The notes under the pieces were generated by a model. That model was not told where the DNA came from and ran no database searches. It saw nothing but the letters and a program-made list of their open reading frames with translations. This document shows, one piece after another, positions 27,825 through 37,450 of a DNA stretch of 64,000 bases; the stretch's first letter is position 1; every line of letters begins with the position of its first letter. Made by a program: the position numbers and the translations under genes. The stretch is from Lachnospiraceae bacterium M18-1 (GTDB lineage: Bacteria; Bacillota; Clostridia; Lachnospirales; Lachnospiraceae): the NCBI GenBank assembly GCA_000403295.2, contig KE159609.1, forward strand, positions 464,725 through 528,724, read 5' to 3'.

Positions 27825-29080
27825 CAAGTATGATACAGATATTTTTTGGCCTGGCCGATCTGGCGTCACTGGTGGGCTGCGCCTGGCTCATAGTCCGTTC
27901 CATTCCCTCCGACCGGGAAGAAAGCCGCTGGAAAAAGATTCTTGGCTGGATGGGCTATGCAGCAGTCACGGTTTTTGTCCCCATGTGCTGGCGGAATGAC
28001 ACGCTGACCATGGGAGCAGTCTGCCTTTACTATGTTGTGATGGCAAGGCTGCTGTATTTTCGGGGCAGGCAGGGGATCGCATATCAGATCATCTTCTGCG
28101 TTATTTTGCTGGCTACCGAGCTTACGGCCACCTTCGCGGCACGCTATGTCTGGCTGGTAATGCAGCTGGAAGGGATCGTGGTATACAGTGTCCTGGTGGT
28201 GTCACGGGTATTTCTGCTTCTTGTGGGAACTTTGATACTGCGGATGATCATACGCAGAAGGCTGGCGGACGTACAGTATATCAAAATCCACGGGATGGTC
28301 ATCGTCCCCGTGGCCAGTATGGTACTTTTGTTCCTGTATCTGGTGGCAAGCGATATCTTTCTTGTCAGATACGGATATTATTGGATCGTGATCTATGCCG
28401 CACTTTTGCTGGTCATTAATCTGTACTGCCTGTATTTCTGGTATGACGTGGCAAAAAGCGGAGAATTGAAGCATTCGCTTTTGATGATGCAGCAGCAGAG
28501 GGAGCTGACGCTGCAGTATTATGAAGAACTGGAGGAGAATTATAACCGTTCCAGGAAGATCATCCACGATATCCGGAACCATCTGCATGTGATCGAGCAG
28601 AGCAGCAGGATCGAGGAAAGACCTTATATCGAGGATGTGCATGCAATGCTTAATTCTATGGGAATGAAATTTTATACGGAAAACCGGATGCTCAATATTG
28701 TGCTGAATGATAAGCTGAAAACCTTTTCCCAGGATCAGATACAGTGCAGTTTAGGTGGCGTGGGACTGGACTTTATCTCAGATCTGGATATCACCACGAT
28801 CTTTGCCAATCTCCTGGATAATGCGGCGGAGGAAGGCAGAGGAAAACCAGAGTTCTGGCTCAGGATCCGTGCAGAACAGATTCAGGATTTTATCCTCGTT
28901 AAAATGGAAAATCCCTATGCAGAATGTCCGGCAAATGGAAGATCATCCAAGCCGGGACATGAAGGGCTGGGGCTGCAGAATGTCCGGCAGGCACTGGAAA
29001 AATATCAGGGAGAGATGGAGATCCGGAAAGAAGATGGGACTTTTTCGGTGACGCTTCTGTTTGCGGCGCAGGAAGATTAA
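27821..29080 (+). CDS. GHKL sensor histidine kinase (AgrC/VirS-like)
   Basis: A 419-residue membrane kinase: about six N-terminal membrane helices (roughly 1-205), a coiled dimerisation helix, the phospho-acceptor His in KIIHDIRNHLHVIEQ, and a GHKL ATPase with the N box NLLDNAAEEG and G box HEGLGLQNVRQALEKY. This class usually senses peptides. No AgrB/AgrD or bacteriocin-like gene is adjacent, so the signal is unknown. It pairs with the preceding LytTR regulator. Confidence 0.9.
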   Translation: MTSMIQIFFGLADLASLVGCAWLIVRSIPSDREESRWKKILGWMGYAAVTVFVPMCWRNDTLTMGAVCLYYVVMARLLYFRGRQGIAYQIIFCVILLATELTATFAARYVWLVMQLEGIVVYSVLVVSRVFLLLVGTLILRMIIRRRLADVQYIKIHGMVIVPVASMVLLFLYLVASDIFLVRYGYYWIVIYAALLLVINLYCLYFWYDVAKSGELKHSLLMMQQQRELTLQYYEELEENYNRSRKIIHDIRNHLHVIEQSSRIEERPYIEDVHAMLNSMGMKFYTENRMLNIVLNDKLKTFSQDQIQCSLGGVGLDFISDLDITTIFANLLDNAAEEGRGKPEFWLRIRAEQIQDFILVKMENPYAECPANGRSSKPGHEGLGLQNVRQALEKYQGEMEIRKEDGTFSVTLLFAAQED

Positions 29081-29119
29081 TGCTTTGTTGTGTTTTAGTT
29101 TATATGGGGAGGTAAGAAC

Positions 29120-29584
29120 ATGATGAACGAAATCATAGAAAGAGCGATGCTGCTGTTTACACAGATGGAGCGGATCGCGGGACTGCTGACAGGACTGGCC
29201 ATGACAATGTGTCTGCTGATGGGCTGCCAGTCTTTGGGAACGGAGCTGCCGGATTCCTTTGATAAAGAAGGGATGGAGGAGAAAGTGCTGTGCGCCATTG
29301 ACTGCTTTAATAAGAAGGATTATCAGAGCATTCTGGATATGGGCTGTACGGAATTTCAGGAGTTTATAACGGCCGAGGAATTTGCGGAACAATGTGATCC
29401 GATGCTGGACAAACGAGGGGAGTTCCGGGAGATCGTAAAGACCGTTTCCATGGGCTGCAAGAATGAGGAGTGGGAAGCGGAATACGCAGGGTTCATACTG
29501 GTTGCGGATTATGAGGGTGGAAGGATCTGCTTCAATATTACGATCAATCAAAACATGGAACTGATGGAATTTTTAGTTCGATAG
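29120..29584 (+). CDS. Small lipoprotein-like protein (DUF3887-like)
   Basis: A 154-residue protein with an unusually long amphipathic lead (MMNEIIERAMLLFTQMERIA) before a hydrophobic segment and a lipobox-like LLMGC, predicting a lipid-anchored extracellular protein. The mature part (KKDYQSILDMGCTEFQEFI..., ending in a beta-rich tail) resembles DUF3887 domains, which are NTF2-like folds of unknown function. It follows the kinase by 39 bases behind GGGGAGG, so it probably belongs to the two-component operon. Confidence 0.7.
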   Translation: MMNEIIERAMLLFTQMERIAGLLTGLAMTMCLLMGCQSLGTELPDSFDKEGMEEKVLCAIDCFNKKDYQSILDMGCTEFQEFITAEEFAEQCDPMLDKRGEFREIVKTVSMGCKNEEWEAEYAGFILVADYEGGRICFNITINQNMELMEFLVR

Positions 29585-29597
29585 AATCGGGAGGAAA

Positions 29598-30590
29598 ATG
29601 AGAATGAAATTATCACAGATTGAAAAGAAGCAGTTAGGTATTTATATGCTTATAGCATACGGCATCACATTTTTGATGGGGCTGCCGATGGGGTTTGGCT
29701 GCGATCGGGGACTGGATGTCAGTGTATTCCCCAATGCACAGATGCTTTATCCGGCAGCAGGGGTCATGCTGGCATATCTGATAACGGAAAAAGGAAAAGC
29801 TGAGCTGCCAAAACGGTTTTTTGTTACATATCTTGCAGCTACGGTACTGATGCTGGCCAGTGCTGTCGGAAGTGTGTTCCTGCCGGATATCGCCTGGATG
29901 GCAGTCTGCAATCTGATCCTGGTCGGCGGAAGTGTACTGGCGTGGATCATGCTGCTTACGGAAAAGAAGGAAAAGCGGATCGCTTATGGCTTGAAGGGGA
30001 AGGATATAAAAACATCTGTATTCTGTGTACTGTTGTTCGTAGGTCTCTACCTGCTTCGGGCGATTCTTTCCTATGCGGTATCCGGGCAGATATCCGTAGT
30101 GGGAGAGATCGCGGGGAATCCCATGACCTGGATTATGGCAGGATCTCTGATCATCAATTTCTTCCTGGTATTTATCGCCTTTTTCGGGGAGGAATATGGA
30201 TGGCGGTATTATCTGCAGCCGCTGCTGCAGTCCCGCTTTGGAAAGCGATGGGGCGTGATCCTTCTGGGGGTGGTTTGGGGGCTTTGGCATCTGCCGGTGA
30301 ACTTCTTCTACTACAGCCCGGGAACCGGTCTGATCAGTGCGGTGGGACAGCAGATCACCTGTATCACGCTGGGGATTTTTTTCGCCTACGCCTATATGAA
30401 AACGGAAAATATCTGGGTACCGGTGGTTCTGCATTTCCTGAATAATAACCTGGTGCCGATCATAACCGGGGCGTACAGTGCAGACATCATCCAGGGACAG
30501 ACCATGAACTGGACGGATCTGATACCGATGCTTGTAGTGAATGGGATTTTATTCGGCAGCTTCCTGGCGGCGAAGGAATTTCGGAAGTAA
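29598..30590 (+). CDS. CPBP-family intramembrane metalloprotease
   Basis: A 330-residue protein with about eight membrane helices and the three CPBP (Abi) motifs: E198-E199-x3-R203 in GEEYGWRYY, H231 in GLWHLP, and H279-x3-N283 in HFLNNN. This family cleaves substrates in the membrane and in Gram-positives often accompanies bacteriocin or peptide-signalling loci. Behind a LytTR/GHKL pair and a lipoprotein, processing of a signal or of the lipoprotein is plausible but unproven. A second ATG lies six bases in. Confidence 0.88.
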   Translation: MRMKLSQIEKKQLGIYMLIAYGITFLMGLPMGFGCDRGLDVSVFPNAQMLYPAAGVMLAYLITEKGKAELPKRFFVTYLAATVLMLASAVGSVFLPDIAWMAVCNLILVGGSVLAWIMLLTEKKEKRIAYGLKGKDIKTSVFCVLLFVGLYLLRAILSYAVSGQISVVGEIAGNPMTWIMAGSLIINFFLVFIAFFGEEYGWRYYLQPLLQSRFGKRWGVILLGVVWGLWHLPVNFFYYSPGTGLISAVGQQITCITLGIFFAYAYMKTENIWVPVVLHFLNNNLVPIITGAYSADIIQGQTMNWTDLIPMLVVNGILFGSFLAAKEFRK

Positions 30591-30676
30591 AATTTACGAT
30601 TGATAAGTTTTGGCTTAAATGGAAGGGGCTTGAACAGGAGGAAAACGGCTGCTGCCGCAGCCGCGCTCCGGAGTGA

Positions 30677-30703
30677 GTGTGCGTTAAGACGCACACTTTT
30701 TTT
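30677..30703 (+). terminator. Rho-independent terminator
   Basis: GTGTGCGT pairs with ACGCACAC around TAAG and is followed by seven T. It ends the LytTR operon. Confidence 0.85.
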
Positions 30704-30725
30704 ACCTCCCTAAACTGTCAGAAAA

Positions 30726-30878
30726 TTTTGAAACGCAGAAAATATGTAAAAAATACACAAATTAAAGTTTTGAAAATAAAGAAAACACGTCTAAACACAG
30801 AAATAAAATTGTGATATTTGCTGAAAATCTGTGAAACACAGAAAATTAATTGACAATAACAAAGAATGGGAGTAATAT
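30726..30878 (+). promoter_or_regulatory. Promoter and four operator-like repeats of the sugar operon
   Basis: Promoter: TTGACA (30850-30855), 17-base spacer, TAATAT (30873-30878). Just before it is the perfect palindrome TCTGTGAAACACAGA (30828-30842). Related copies lie at 30726-30743, 30767-30786 and 30788-30804, sharing TTTGAAA...AAAGAAA. The palindrome-to-promoter block matches the one upstream of the symporter at 41646-41696. The rest of 30704-30986 is AT-rich with no gene seen. Confidence 0.75.
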
Positions 30879-30986
30879 ATAGGTACATCAAGAAACAACG
30901 TTTCCGGCCGGAAAACGGGAGATGCGAGAAGCAAATAAAAAGCAAGAGTGGAACTTTATTTTTTCAGGAAAGAAAAGGAGAAGAAC

Positions 30987-32063
30987 ATGAAAGCATTAGC
31001 AAGATATGGAAAAGAATTTGGCGGGTATCGGATGATCGACGTACCGGAGCCGACATGCGGACCGGAGGATATTATTATTGAGATCAAGGCGGCAGCAATC
31101 TGCGGAGCCGATATGAAGCACTACAAGGTGGACAATGGTTCTGACGAATTCAATTCCATCCGCGGCCATGAATTTGCCGGAGAGATCGTAAAGGTAGGCG
31201 AGCTGGTGAAGGACTGGAAAGTAGGACAGAGAGTCGTATCTGACAACAGTGCTCATGTATGCGGTGTATGCCCGGCCTGCGAACAGGGAGATTTCCTCTG
31301 CTGTGAGAGCAAGGTAAACCTTGGACTGGACAACAACACATGGGGCGGCGGATTTTCCAAATACTGCAAGGTTCCCGGAGAGATCCTGAGAATCCACAAA
31401 CACGCGATCTGGGAAATCCCGGAGAATGTAAAATACGAAGAAGCTGCAGTGCTTGACCCGATCTGCAACTCATACAAGGCAATCGCACAGCAGGCGCATC
31501 TCCTTCCGGGACAGGATGTAGTGGTATTCGGAACAGGCCCCCTGGGACTCTTTGCAGTACAGGTTGCAAGGATCATGGGCGCTGTGAACATCGTTATGGT
31601 AGGCCTGGAAGAAGACACGAAGGTTCGTTTCGGCGTTGCCAAAGAACTGGGTGCTACCCATGTGGTTAACGGCTCCAAGGAAGACGTTGTAAAGAGATGT
31701 ACGGAGATCTGCGGAAGAGATAACCTTGGCCTGGTTGTAGAATGCTCCGGAGCAAACATCGCTCTGAAGCAGGCGATCGAGATGCTCCGCCCGAACGGCG
31801 AGGTGGTCCGAGTTGGTATGGGCTTCAAGCCGCTGGAATTTTCTATCAACGACATTACTTCCTGGAACAAGAGCATCATCGGGCATATGGCATATGATTC
31901 CACTTCCTGGAGAAACGCGATCCGCCTCCTGGAATCCGGACAGATCAAGGTTCAGCCGATGATCACACACAGGCTTGGGCTGTCAGAGTGGGAAAAAGGA
32001 TTTGAACTGATGGCAAATAAAGAAGCGATCAAGGTGATCTTCCACTACGATTTTGAGGACTGA
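30987..32063 (+). CDS. Zinc-dependent alcohol/polyol dehydrogenase (MDR family) 1
   Basis: A 358-residue medium-chain dehydrogenase of the sorbitol/threonine dehydrogenase group. Catalytic Zn ligands: Cys in ICGADMKHYK and the His-Glu of RGHEFAGE. The structural Zn cysteines fall in HVCGVCPACEQGDFLCC. The nucleotide fold shows VVFGTGPLGLFAVQVA. AAAAGGAGAAG sets the start. First gene of the operon behind the promoter at 30850-30878; likely oxidises a sugar alcohol or related hydroxyl (inference). Confidence 0.87.
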   Translation: MKALARYGKEFGGYRMIDVPEPTCGPEDIIIEIKAAAICGADMKHYKVDNGSDEFNSIRGHEFAGEIVKVGELVKDWKVGQRVVSDNSAHVCGVCPACEQGDFLCCESKVNLGLDNNTWGGGFSKYCKVPGEILRIHKHAIWEIPENVKYEEAAVLDPICNSYKAIAQQAHLLPGQDVVVFGTGPLGLFAVQVARIMGAVNIVMVGLEEDTKVRFGVAKELGATHVVNGSKEDVVKRCTEICGRDNLGLVVECSGANIALKQAIEMLRPNGEVVRVGMGFKPLEFSINDITSWNKSIIGHMAYDSTSWRNAIRLLESGQIKVQPMITHRLGLSEWEKGFELMANKEAIKVIFHYDFED

Positions 32064-32090
32064 TCCCTGAGAACCGAGATACATAGACAT

Positions 32091-32145
32091 GGCCGCAGGT
32101 AAGCCGGTATTTGGCTCCCTCCTCTCAAATACTTTATCTGCGGCC
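32091..32145 (+). other. Long intercistronic hairpin
   Basis: GGCCGCAG (32091-32098) pairs with CTGCGGCC (32138-32145). Inside, TAA/TTA and the perfect GTATTTG/CAAATAC extend the stem around a pyrimidine-rich 12-base loop. There is no T run, so an mRNA-processing or stability element is more likely than a terminator. Confidence 0.6.
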
Positions 32146-32165
32146 GGCAAAAGAGGAATATACAA

Positions 32166-32861
32166 ATGGAAAAAAAGTTATTATTGGCGCCGTCCATGGG
32201 ATGCTGCGATCTGTACGATTTTGAGAATCAGGTCCGCTTCATCGATGAACATGCGGATTTTCTTCATATTGACATCAAGGACGGCAATTATGTAAAAACC
32301 TTCGGTGTAGGCCCGGACTTCATGACAGTTCTGAAAAAGGTTGTGAAAACGCCCATGGATGCCCACCTGATGATCCGGCATCCCCAGGAATACATCGAAG
32401 CCTGTGCCGAGGCCGGTGCGGAATATATCACACCTCATACGGACTGCATCGAGAGCGACGCGTTTGTAACACTGAACAAGATCATTTCCCTTGGGTGCAA
32501 GGCAGGCATCGCCATGAACCCGGCAGCACCTCTGGAAGGGATCCGCTACTATCTGCCGCTGCTGTCCAAGGTAACGATCATGATCGTAGATGCAGGCTAT
32601 GCGGGACAGAAAGTGATCACACAGATGTACGACAAGATCCGTACTCTGGTGCAGTGGAGAGAAGAAATGGGACTGGATTTTCTGATCGAAGCAGACGGCT
32701 CCATGAATGCAGGCGTATACCGTCCATTATATGAGGCAGGGGCAGATGTGGTCGTATTAGGCCCTCCGGCGCTGTGGAACAAGGATCCGGACATCCGGAA
32801 GGCATGGGAGATCATGGAAAAGGAAGTAGAAGACGAACTCTCTTCCTGCACCAGATCCTAA
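32166..32861 (+). CDS. Ribulose-phosphate 3-epimerase family, allulose-6-phosphate 3-epimerase-like
   Basis: A 231-residue TIM barrel. Metal-ligand residues of the family are present: H34 and D36 (FLHIDIKDG), H67 (DAHLMIRHP) and the later Asp in IEADGSMN. The wording around them (FIDEHADFLHIDIKDGNYV; VTIMIVDAGYAGQ) is closer to AlsE, D-allulose-6-phosphate 3-epimerase, than to housekeeping Rpe. It would convert a ketohexose-6-phosphate at C3, for example allulose-6-phosphate to fructose-6-phosphate. Second gene of the sugar operon. Confidence 0.8.
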   Translation: MEKKLLLAPSMGCCDLYDFENQVRFIDEHADFLHIDIKDGNYVKTFGVGPDFMTVLKKVVKTPMDAHLMIRHPQEYIEACAEAGAEYITPHTDCIESDAFVTLNKIISLGCKAGIAMNPAAPLEGIRYYLPLLSKVTIMIVDAGYAGQKVITQMYDKIRTLVQWREEMGLDFLIEADGSMNAGVYRPLYEAGADVVVLGPPALWNKDPDIRKAWEIMEKEVEDELSSCTRS

Positions 32862-32908
32862 AATATAGTTTTGAAAAAAAGAATGAGTTTAAGAAAGGAA
32901 CAAGAACA

Positions 32909-34291
32909 ATGGCGTCTAATACAAATACAAAGAGCGTGAATATCGGTGCAAGACTTGACCGTCTCCCAAATTCAGGCTGGCATATAAAAATGTGGCTGGT
33001 ATCCGCTTTTGCACTTCTGGTGTGCTGGTCAAACGGAATCGGCGGAGCAGTGCAGAATATCCTTTTGAATGAGCTTCACTGGCTGGAAGAGGGAAGCGCG
33101 CTTCTTGCAATGTGGGGAACGACTTATACGGCAGGTCAGCTGTTCGGAGCCCTGGTGGGCGGACCGATCGGCGATAAGATCGGACGTAAAAAAAGTATCT
33201 TATTATATGAGATCATCCATATCATTGCCATGATCGGCGGCGCGGTATCACCGAATGTTACGATACTGTATGTTTTCAGACTTGTGCAGGGCTTTGGTCT
33301 GGGCGCGCTTCTGGTTGTATTGTTTGCAGGATTTACAGAATATGTTCCGGGCCGGAACCGCGGAGTGTGGTCCAGCCGGAACTCCTTCATCGGAAACTGG
33401 GCGCACCCGGTCTGCAACGGAATCGCGTTTGTGATCGCGCTGACAGGAATCAGCTACAACATGAACTGGAGAGTTCAGTACATGATCCCGTCCATCCTTT
33501 CCATCGTGGCATCTATCCTGATCGCAAAGAAATTCCCGGAATCTCCCAGGTGGCTGGAAGCACAGGGAAGACTTGACGAAGCAGACGAGATCATGACAAA
33601 GATTGAAAAAGAAATCGAAGCTTCTACAGGCAAGCCGCTTCCGCCGGTAACTGAAGCTCCGAAGGAAGTAAAGCAGCTTCCATACTCCGCACTGTTCCGC
33701 GGAAAATTGTTAAAGAGAACAATTGTCGGTTCCCTGGTATTGATCGGTATGAATACGATCCAGTATACATTGATGAACTGGATGCCTTCCTTGCTGAGAT
33801 CTTTGGGATATGATACTTCACAGTCACAGTTCATGACCATGTTCGGACTGTTCGGCGCTCCGTTCGGAATCTTTATTGCATCTCTGATCATGGATAAGAT
33901 CCCGCGGCGCGTGATGGGTGTGATCCTGCTTGCAGGCATGGCAGTATTGGGAATCATCACAGGACAGCAGACAGAGATGACAGCGCTGATCGTTTCCACC
34001 TTCTGCCTGAACACGATTATCTATATGTATGTATGCTACGCATCCGCAGTATATGTTCCGGAGATGTGGCCTACATCAGCGAAGCTCTCCGGTTCCGGAT
34101 TCTGTAATGCAATGGGCCGTGTCAGCAATATCTTCTTCCCGTTCCTTGTAACATCCGTTGCAAGCTCCATGGGAAGCGGCGGGGTGTTCGTCCTGATCAC
34201 CATCGTAGCTGTGATCATAGCAGTATGCGTATTTATCTTCGGTGTTGAGACAAGAGGAGAGTCCGTTGAGGATATCGGTAATATAGAATAA
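32909..34291 (+). CDS. MFS sugar/polyol transporter
   Basis: A 460-residue major-facilitator permease with 12 helices. It shows the loop 2-3 motif GGPIGDKIGRKKSILLYE, FPESPRWLEAQGRLDEADE between helices 6 and 7 as in the sugar-porter family, and the loop 8-9 signature in weaker form. The frame is open upstream from 32774 through the epimerase end; AAGAAAGGAACAAG marks the real start. Likely carries the sugar or polyol degraded by this operon. Confidence 0.85.
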   Translation: MASNTNTKSVNIGARLDRLPNSGWHIKMWLVSAFALLVCWSNGIGGAVQNILLNELHWLEEGSALLAMWGTTYTAGQLFGALVGGPIGDKIGRKKSILLYEIIHIIAMIGGAVSPNVTILYVFRLVQGFGLGALLVVLFAGFTEYVPGRNRGVWSSRNSFIGNWAHPVCNGIAFVIALTGISYNMNWRVQYMIPSILSIVASILIAKKFPESPRWLEAQGRLDEADEIMTKIEKEIEASTGKPLPPVTEAPKEVKQLPYSALFRGKLLKRTIVGSLVLIGMNTIQYTLMNWMPSLLRSLGYDTSQSQFMTMFGLFGAPFGIFIASLIMDKIPRRVMGVILLAGMAVLGIITGQQTEMTALIVSTFCLNTIIYMYVCYASAVYVPEMWPTSAKLSGSGFCNAMGRVSNIFFPFLVTSVASSMGSGGVFVLITIVAVIIAVCVFIFGVETRGESVEDIGNIE

Positions 34292-34335
34292 AAGTTACGA
34301 ATAGTAAGACATTTTATGGAAAGGAAATCAATCTT

Positions 34336-35385
34336 ATGAAAAATACAGAGGCAATCCTGGTCGTTCCCGGGACAATGGAAATCAAAGACGCGCCTGTACC
34401 GGTGCCGAAGGATGATGAGATCATGCTGAAAGTGGAATATGTAGGAATCTGCGGCTCTGACGTCCATGGATTCGAGTCAGGCCCGTTCATTCCGCCCAAG
34501 GATCCGAATCAAAAGATCGGCCTTGGCCATGAATGTGCAGGAACTGTCGTACAGGTAGGCAGCAAGGTGACAAAGTTCAAACCGGGCGACCGTGTCAATA
34601 TTGAACCCGGCGTACCCTGCGGAAAATGTAAATACTGTCTGGAAGGGCATTACAACATCTGTCCGGACGTTGACTTTATGGCGACACAGCCAAACTATAG
34701 AGGCGCATTGACAAACTATCTGTGCCACCCGGAAAACTTTACCTATAAGCTGCCGGAGAACATGAGCACTATGGAGGGCGCTCTGGTAGAGCCGGCTGCG
34801 GTCGGAATGCATGCGGCGATGGAAGGCGGCGCAAGACTGGGCAAGAAGATCGTCATTCTGGGTGCAGGCTGCATCGGCCTGATGACCCTCCAGGGCTGCA
34901 AGAGCCTTGGCGCTACGGACATCGTCGTAGTAGATGTAATGCCGAAGCGCCTGGAGATGGCAAAGGAGCTTGGCGCTTCCGCAGTCATCAACGGAATGGA
35001 AGAGGATACCATCGGCAGATGTAAAGAGCTGGTTGGAGAGCTGGGCGCGGATATCGTATTTGAGACGGCAGGTTCCCAGATCACGGCAAAACAGGCTCCG
35101 CAGATTGTCGCAAGGGGCGGCAGGATCATGATTGTAGGAACAATCCCGGGCGAGGTGCCGATTGATTTCTTAAAGATCAACCGTGAAGTGACGATTCAGA
35201 CCGTATTCCGCTATGCGAACAACTATCCCATGACCATCGACGCCATCGCATCCGGAAAATTCGATGTGAAATCTATGGTAACACACGTTTATGATTACCA
35301 GGACGTGCAGAAGGCGTTCGAGGAATCCGTACACTGCAAGAAGGACATCATCAAAGGCGTTATTAAGATTGAAGATGCCGAGTGA
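34336..35385 (+). CDS. Zinc-dependent sorbitol-dehydrogenase-like enzyme (MDR family) 2
   Basis: A 349-residue MDR enzyme. Zn ligands: Cys in GICGSDVHGFESG and His-Glu in LGHECAGTV. Structural cysteines are in PCGKCKYCLEGHYNIC, and the NAD fold shows VILGAGCIGLMTLQ. This is the standard sorbitol/xylitol dehydrogenase layout. Two different MDR dehydrogenases in one operon suggest two successive oxidations or an epimerisation by oxidation and reduction. Confidence 0.88.
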   Translation: MKNTEAILVVPGTMEIKDAPVPVPKDDEIMLKVEYVGICGSDVHGFESGPFIPPKDPNQKIGLGHECAGTVVQVGSKVTKFKPGDRVNIEPGVPCGKCKYCLEGHYNICPDVDFMATQPNYRGALTNYLCHPENFTYKLPENMSTMEGALVEPAAVGMHAAMEGGARLGKKIVILGAGCIGLMTLQGCKSLGATDIVVVDVMPKRLEMAKELGASAVINGMEEDTIGRCKELVGELGADIVFETAGSQITAKQAPQIVARGGRIMIVGTIPGEVPIDFLKINREVTIQTVFRYANNYPMTIDAIASGKFDVKSMVTHVYDYQDVQKAFEESVHCKKDIIKGVIKIEDAE

Positions 35386-35419
35386 TCGGCTGAGCGGTCA
35401 AGGTTCAGAACAGGAATGA

Positions 35420-36343
<924 letters not shown>

Positions 36344-36345
36344 TC

Positions 36346-37314
36346 GTGGAGAAAAAATTAGACGCAATCTGTGTCGGGGCTGCGATCGTGGATATTCCTC
36401 TGCAGCCTGTCAACCGGGATATGTTTGAGATTGAGTCATTTCCTCTGCAGCAGATTTCCATGACCATCGGCGGAGACGCCATCAACGAGGCAACGATCAT
36501 GTCACGTCTCGGGCACAAGATCGGGCTGATGAGCATGGTCGGCAAAGATGCGGTAGGCAATTTTATCATCGAACACTGTGAAAAGAACGGGATTGACTAC
36601 TCAGGCATCAAGGTGAGGGAAGGCATCGATACTTCCATCAACGTAGGACTTGTCACTGCGGACGGGGAGCGGACGTTTGTTACAAACCGCAACGGAAGTC
36701 TCTGGAAAATGACCATCGACGATGTGGACCTGTCCAGGCTTAAAGAGGCGAGGCTTTTATCCCTGGCAAGCATTTTCAACAATCCGCTTCTGGACTGCCG
36801 GGCACTGGTGAAGATTTTTAAGGAAGCAAAGGCGCAGGATATGATCATCTGTGCAGATATGATCAAGGCAAGACTGGGTGAGACCCTGGACGACATCAAA
36901 GAGGCGCTTGGATATGTAGATTATTTCTTCCCCAATTACGACGAAGCCTGCCTTATGACAGAGGAAACGGAGCTGGAGAAGATTGCTGACAGGTTCCTGG
37001 ACTGCGGGATACAGCATGTGGTGATCAAGACAGGCAAGAAAGGCTGCTATATCAAGAGCCAGGACGGGAGTGTGCTGGAGGTTCCGGCCATGAAGGGTAT
37101 CACCGCGATCGACACGATCGGTGCGGGAGACAACTTTGCATCCGGCTTCATCACCGCGATCCTGGAAGGAAAGTCTCTGAAGGAGTGTGCGGAATTTGCA
37201 AATGTGACTGCATCTATCAGCGTACAGAGCATCGGGGCGACCACAGGAGTGCAGAGGAGAGAGCAGGTTGATGAAAGACTGAAGGAATACTACGCGCAGC
37301 AGGCAAGAAAATGA
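36346..37314 (+). CDS. PfkB-family carbohydrate kinase
   Basis: A 322-residue ribokinase-fold sugar kinase. N-terminal GGDAINEATIMSRLGHKIGLMSMVGKD and the C-terminal PfkB signature DTIGAGDNFASGFITAIL with the catalytic Asp are clear. The start codon is GTG, three bases after the aldolase stop, with AAAGGCGG upstream. It probably phosphorylates the ketose formed by the dehydrogenases. Confidence 0.87.
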   Translation: MEKKLDAICVGAAIVDIPLQPVNRDMFEIESFPLQQISMTIGGDAINEATIMSRLGHKIGLMSMVGKDAVGNFIIEHCEKNGIDYSGIKVREGIDTSINVGLVTADGERTFVTNRNGSLWKMTIDDVDLSRLKEARLLSLASIFNNPLLDCRALVKIFKEAKAQDMIICADMIKARLGETLDDIKEALGYVDYFFPNYDEACLMTEETELEKIADRFLDCGIQHVVIKTGKKGCYIKSQDGSVLEVPAMKGITAIDTIGAGDNFASGFITAILEGKSLKECAEFANVTASISVQSIGATTGVQRREQVDERLKEYYAQQARK

Positions 37315-37450
37315 TACGGCTATTCAGAACTGCAGCAGGCGGGGCTGCGGTGTGCTGTTTTGAAGAGCTGAAAAATGAAACTACAGGCAACAGGTATCCG
37401 GCACAGGCGGAAGCCCTGCCTGCGCTGATTCAGAAAGGAAAACAGAGATT

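Noticed and set aside
27821..30590. An agr quorum-sensing locus
   Set aside because: The regulator and kinase types fit, but no AgrB-type protease or AgrD-type peptide gene is present, and the CPBP protein is a different family.
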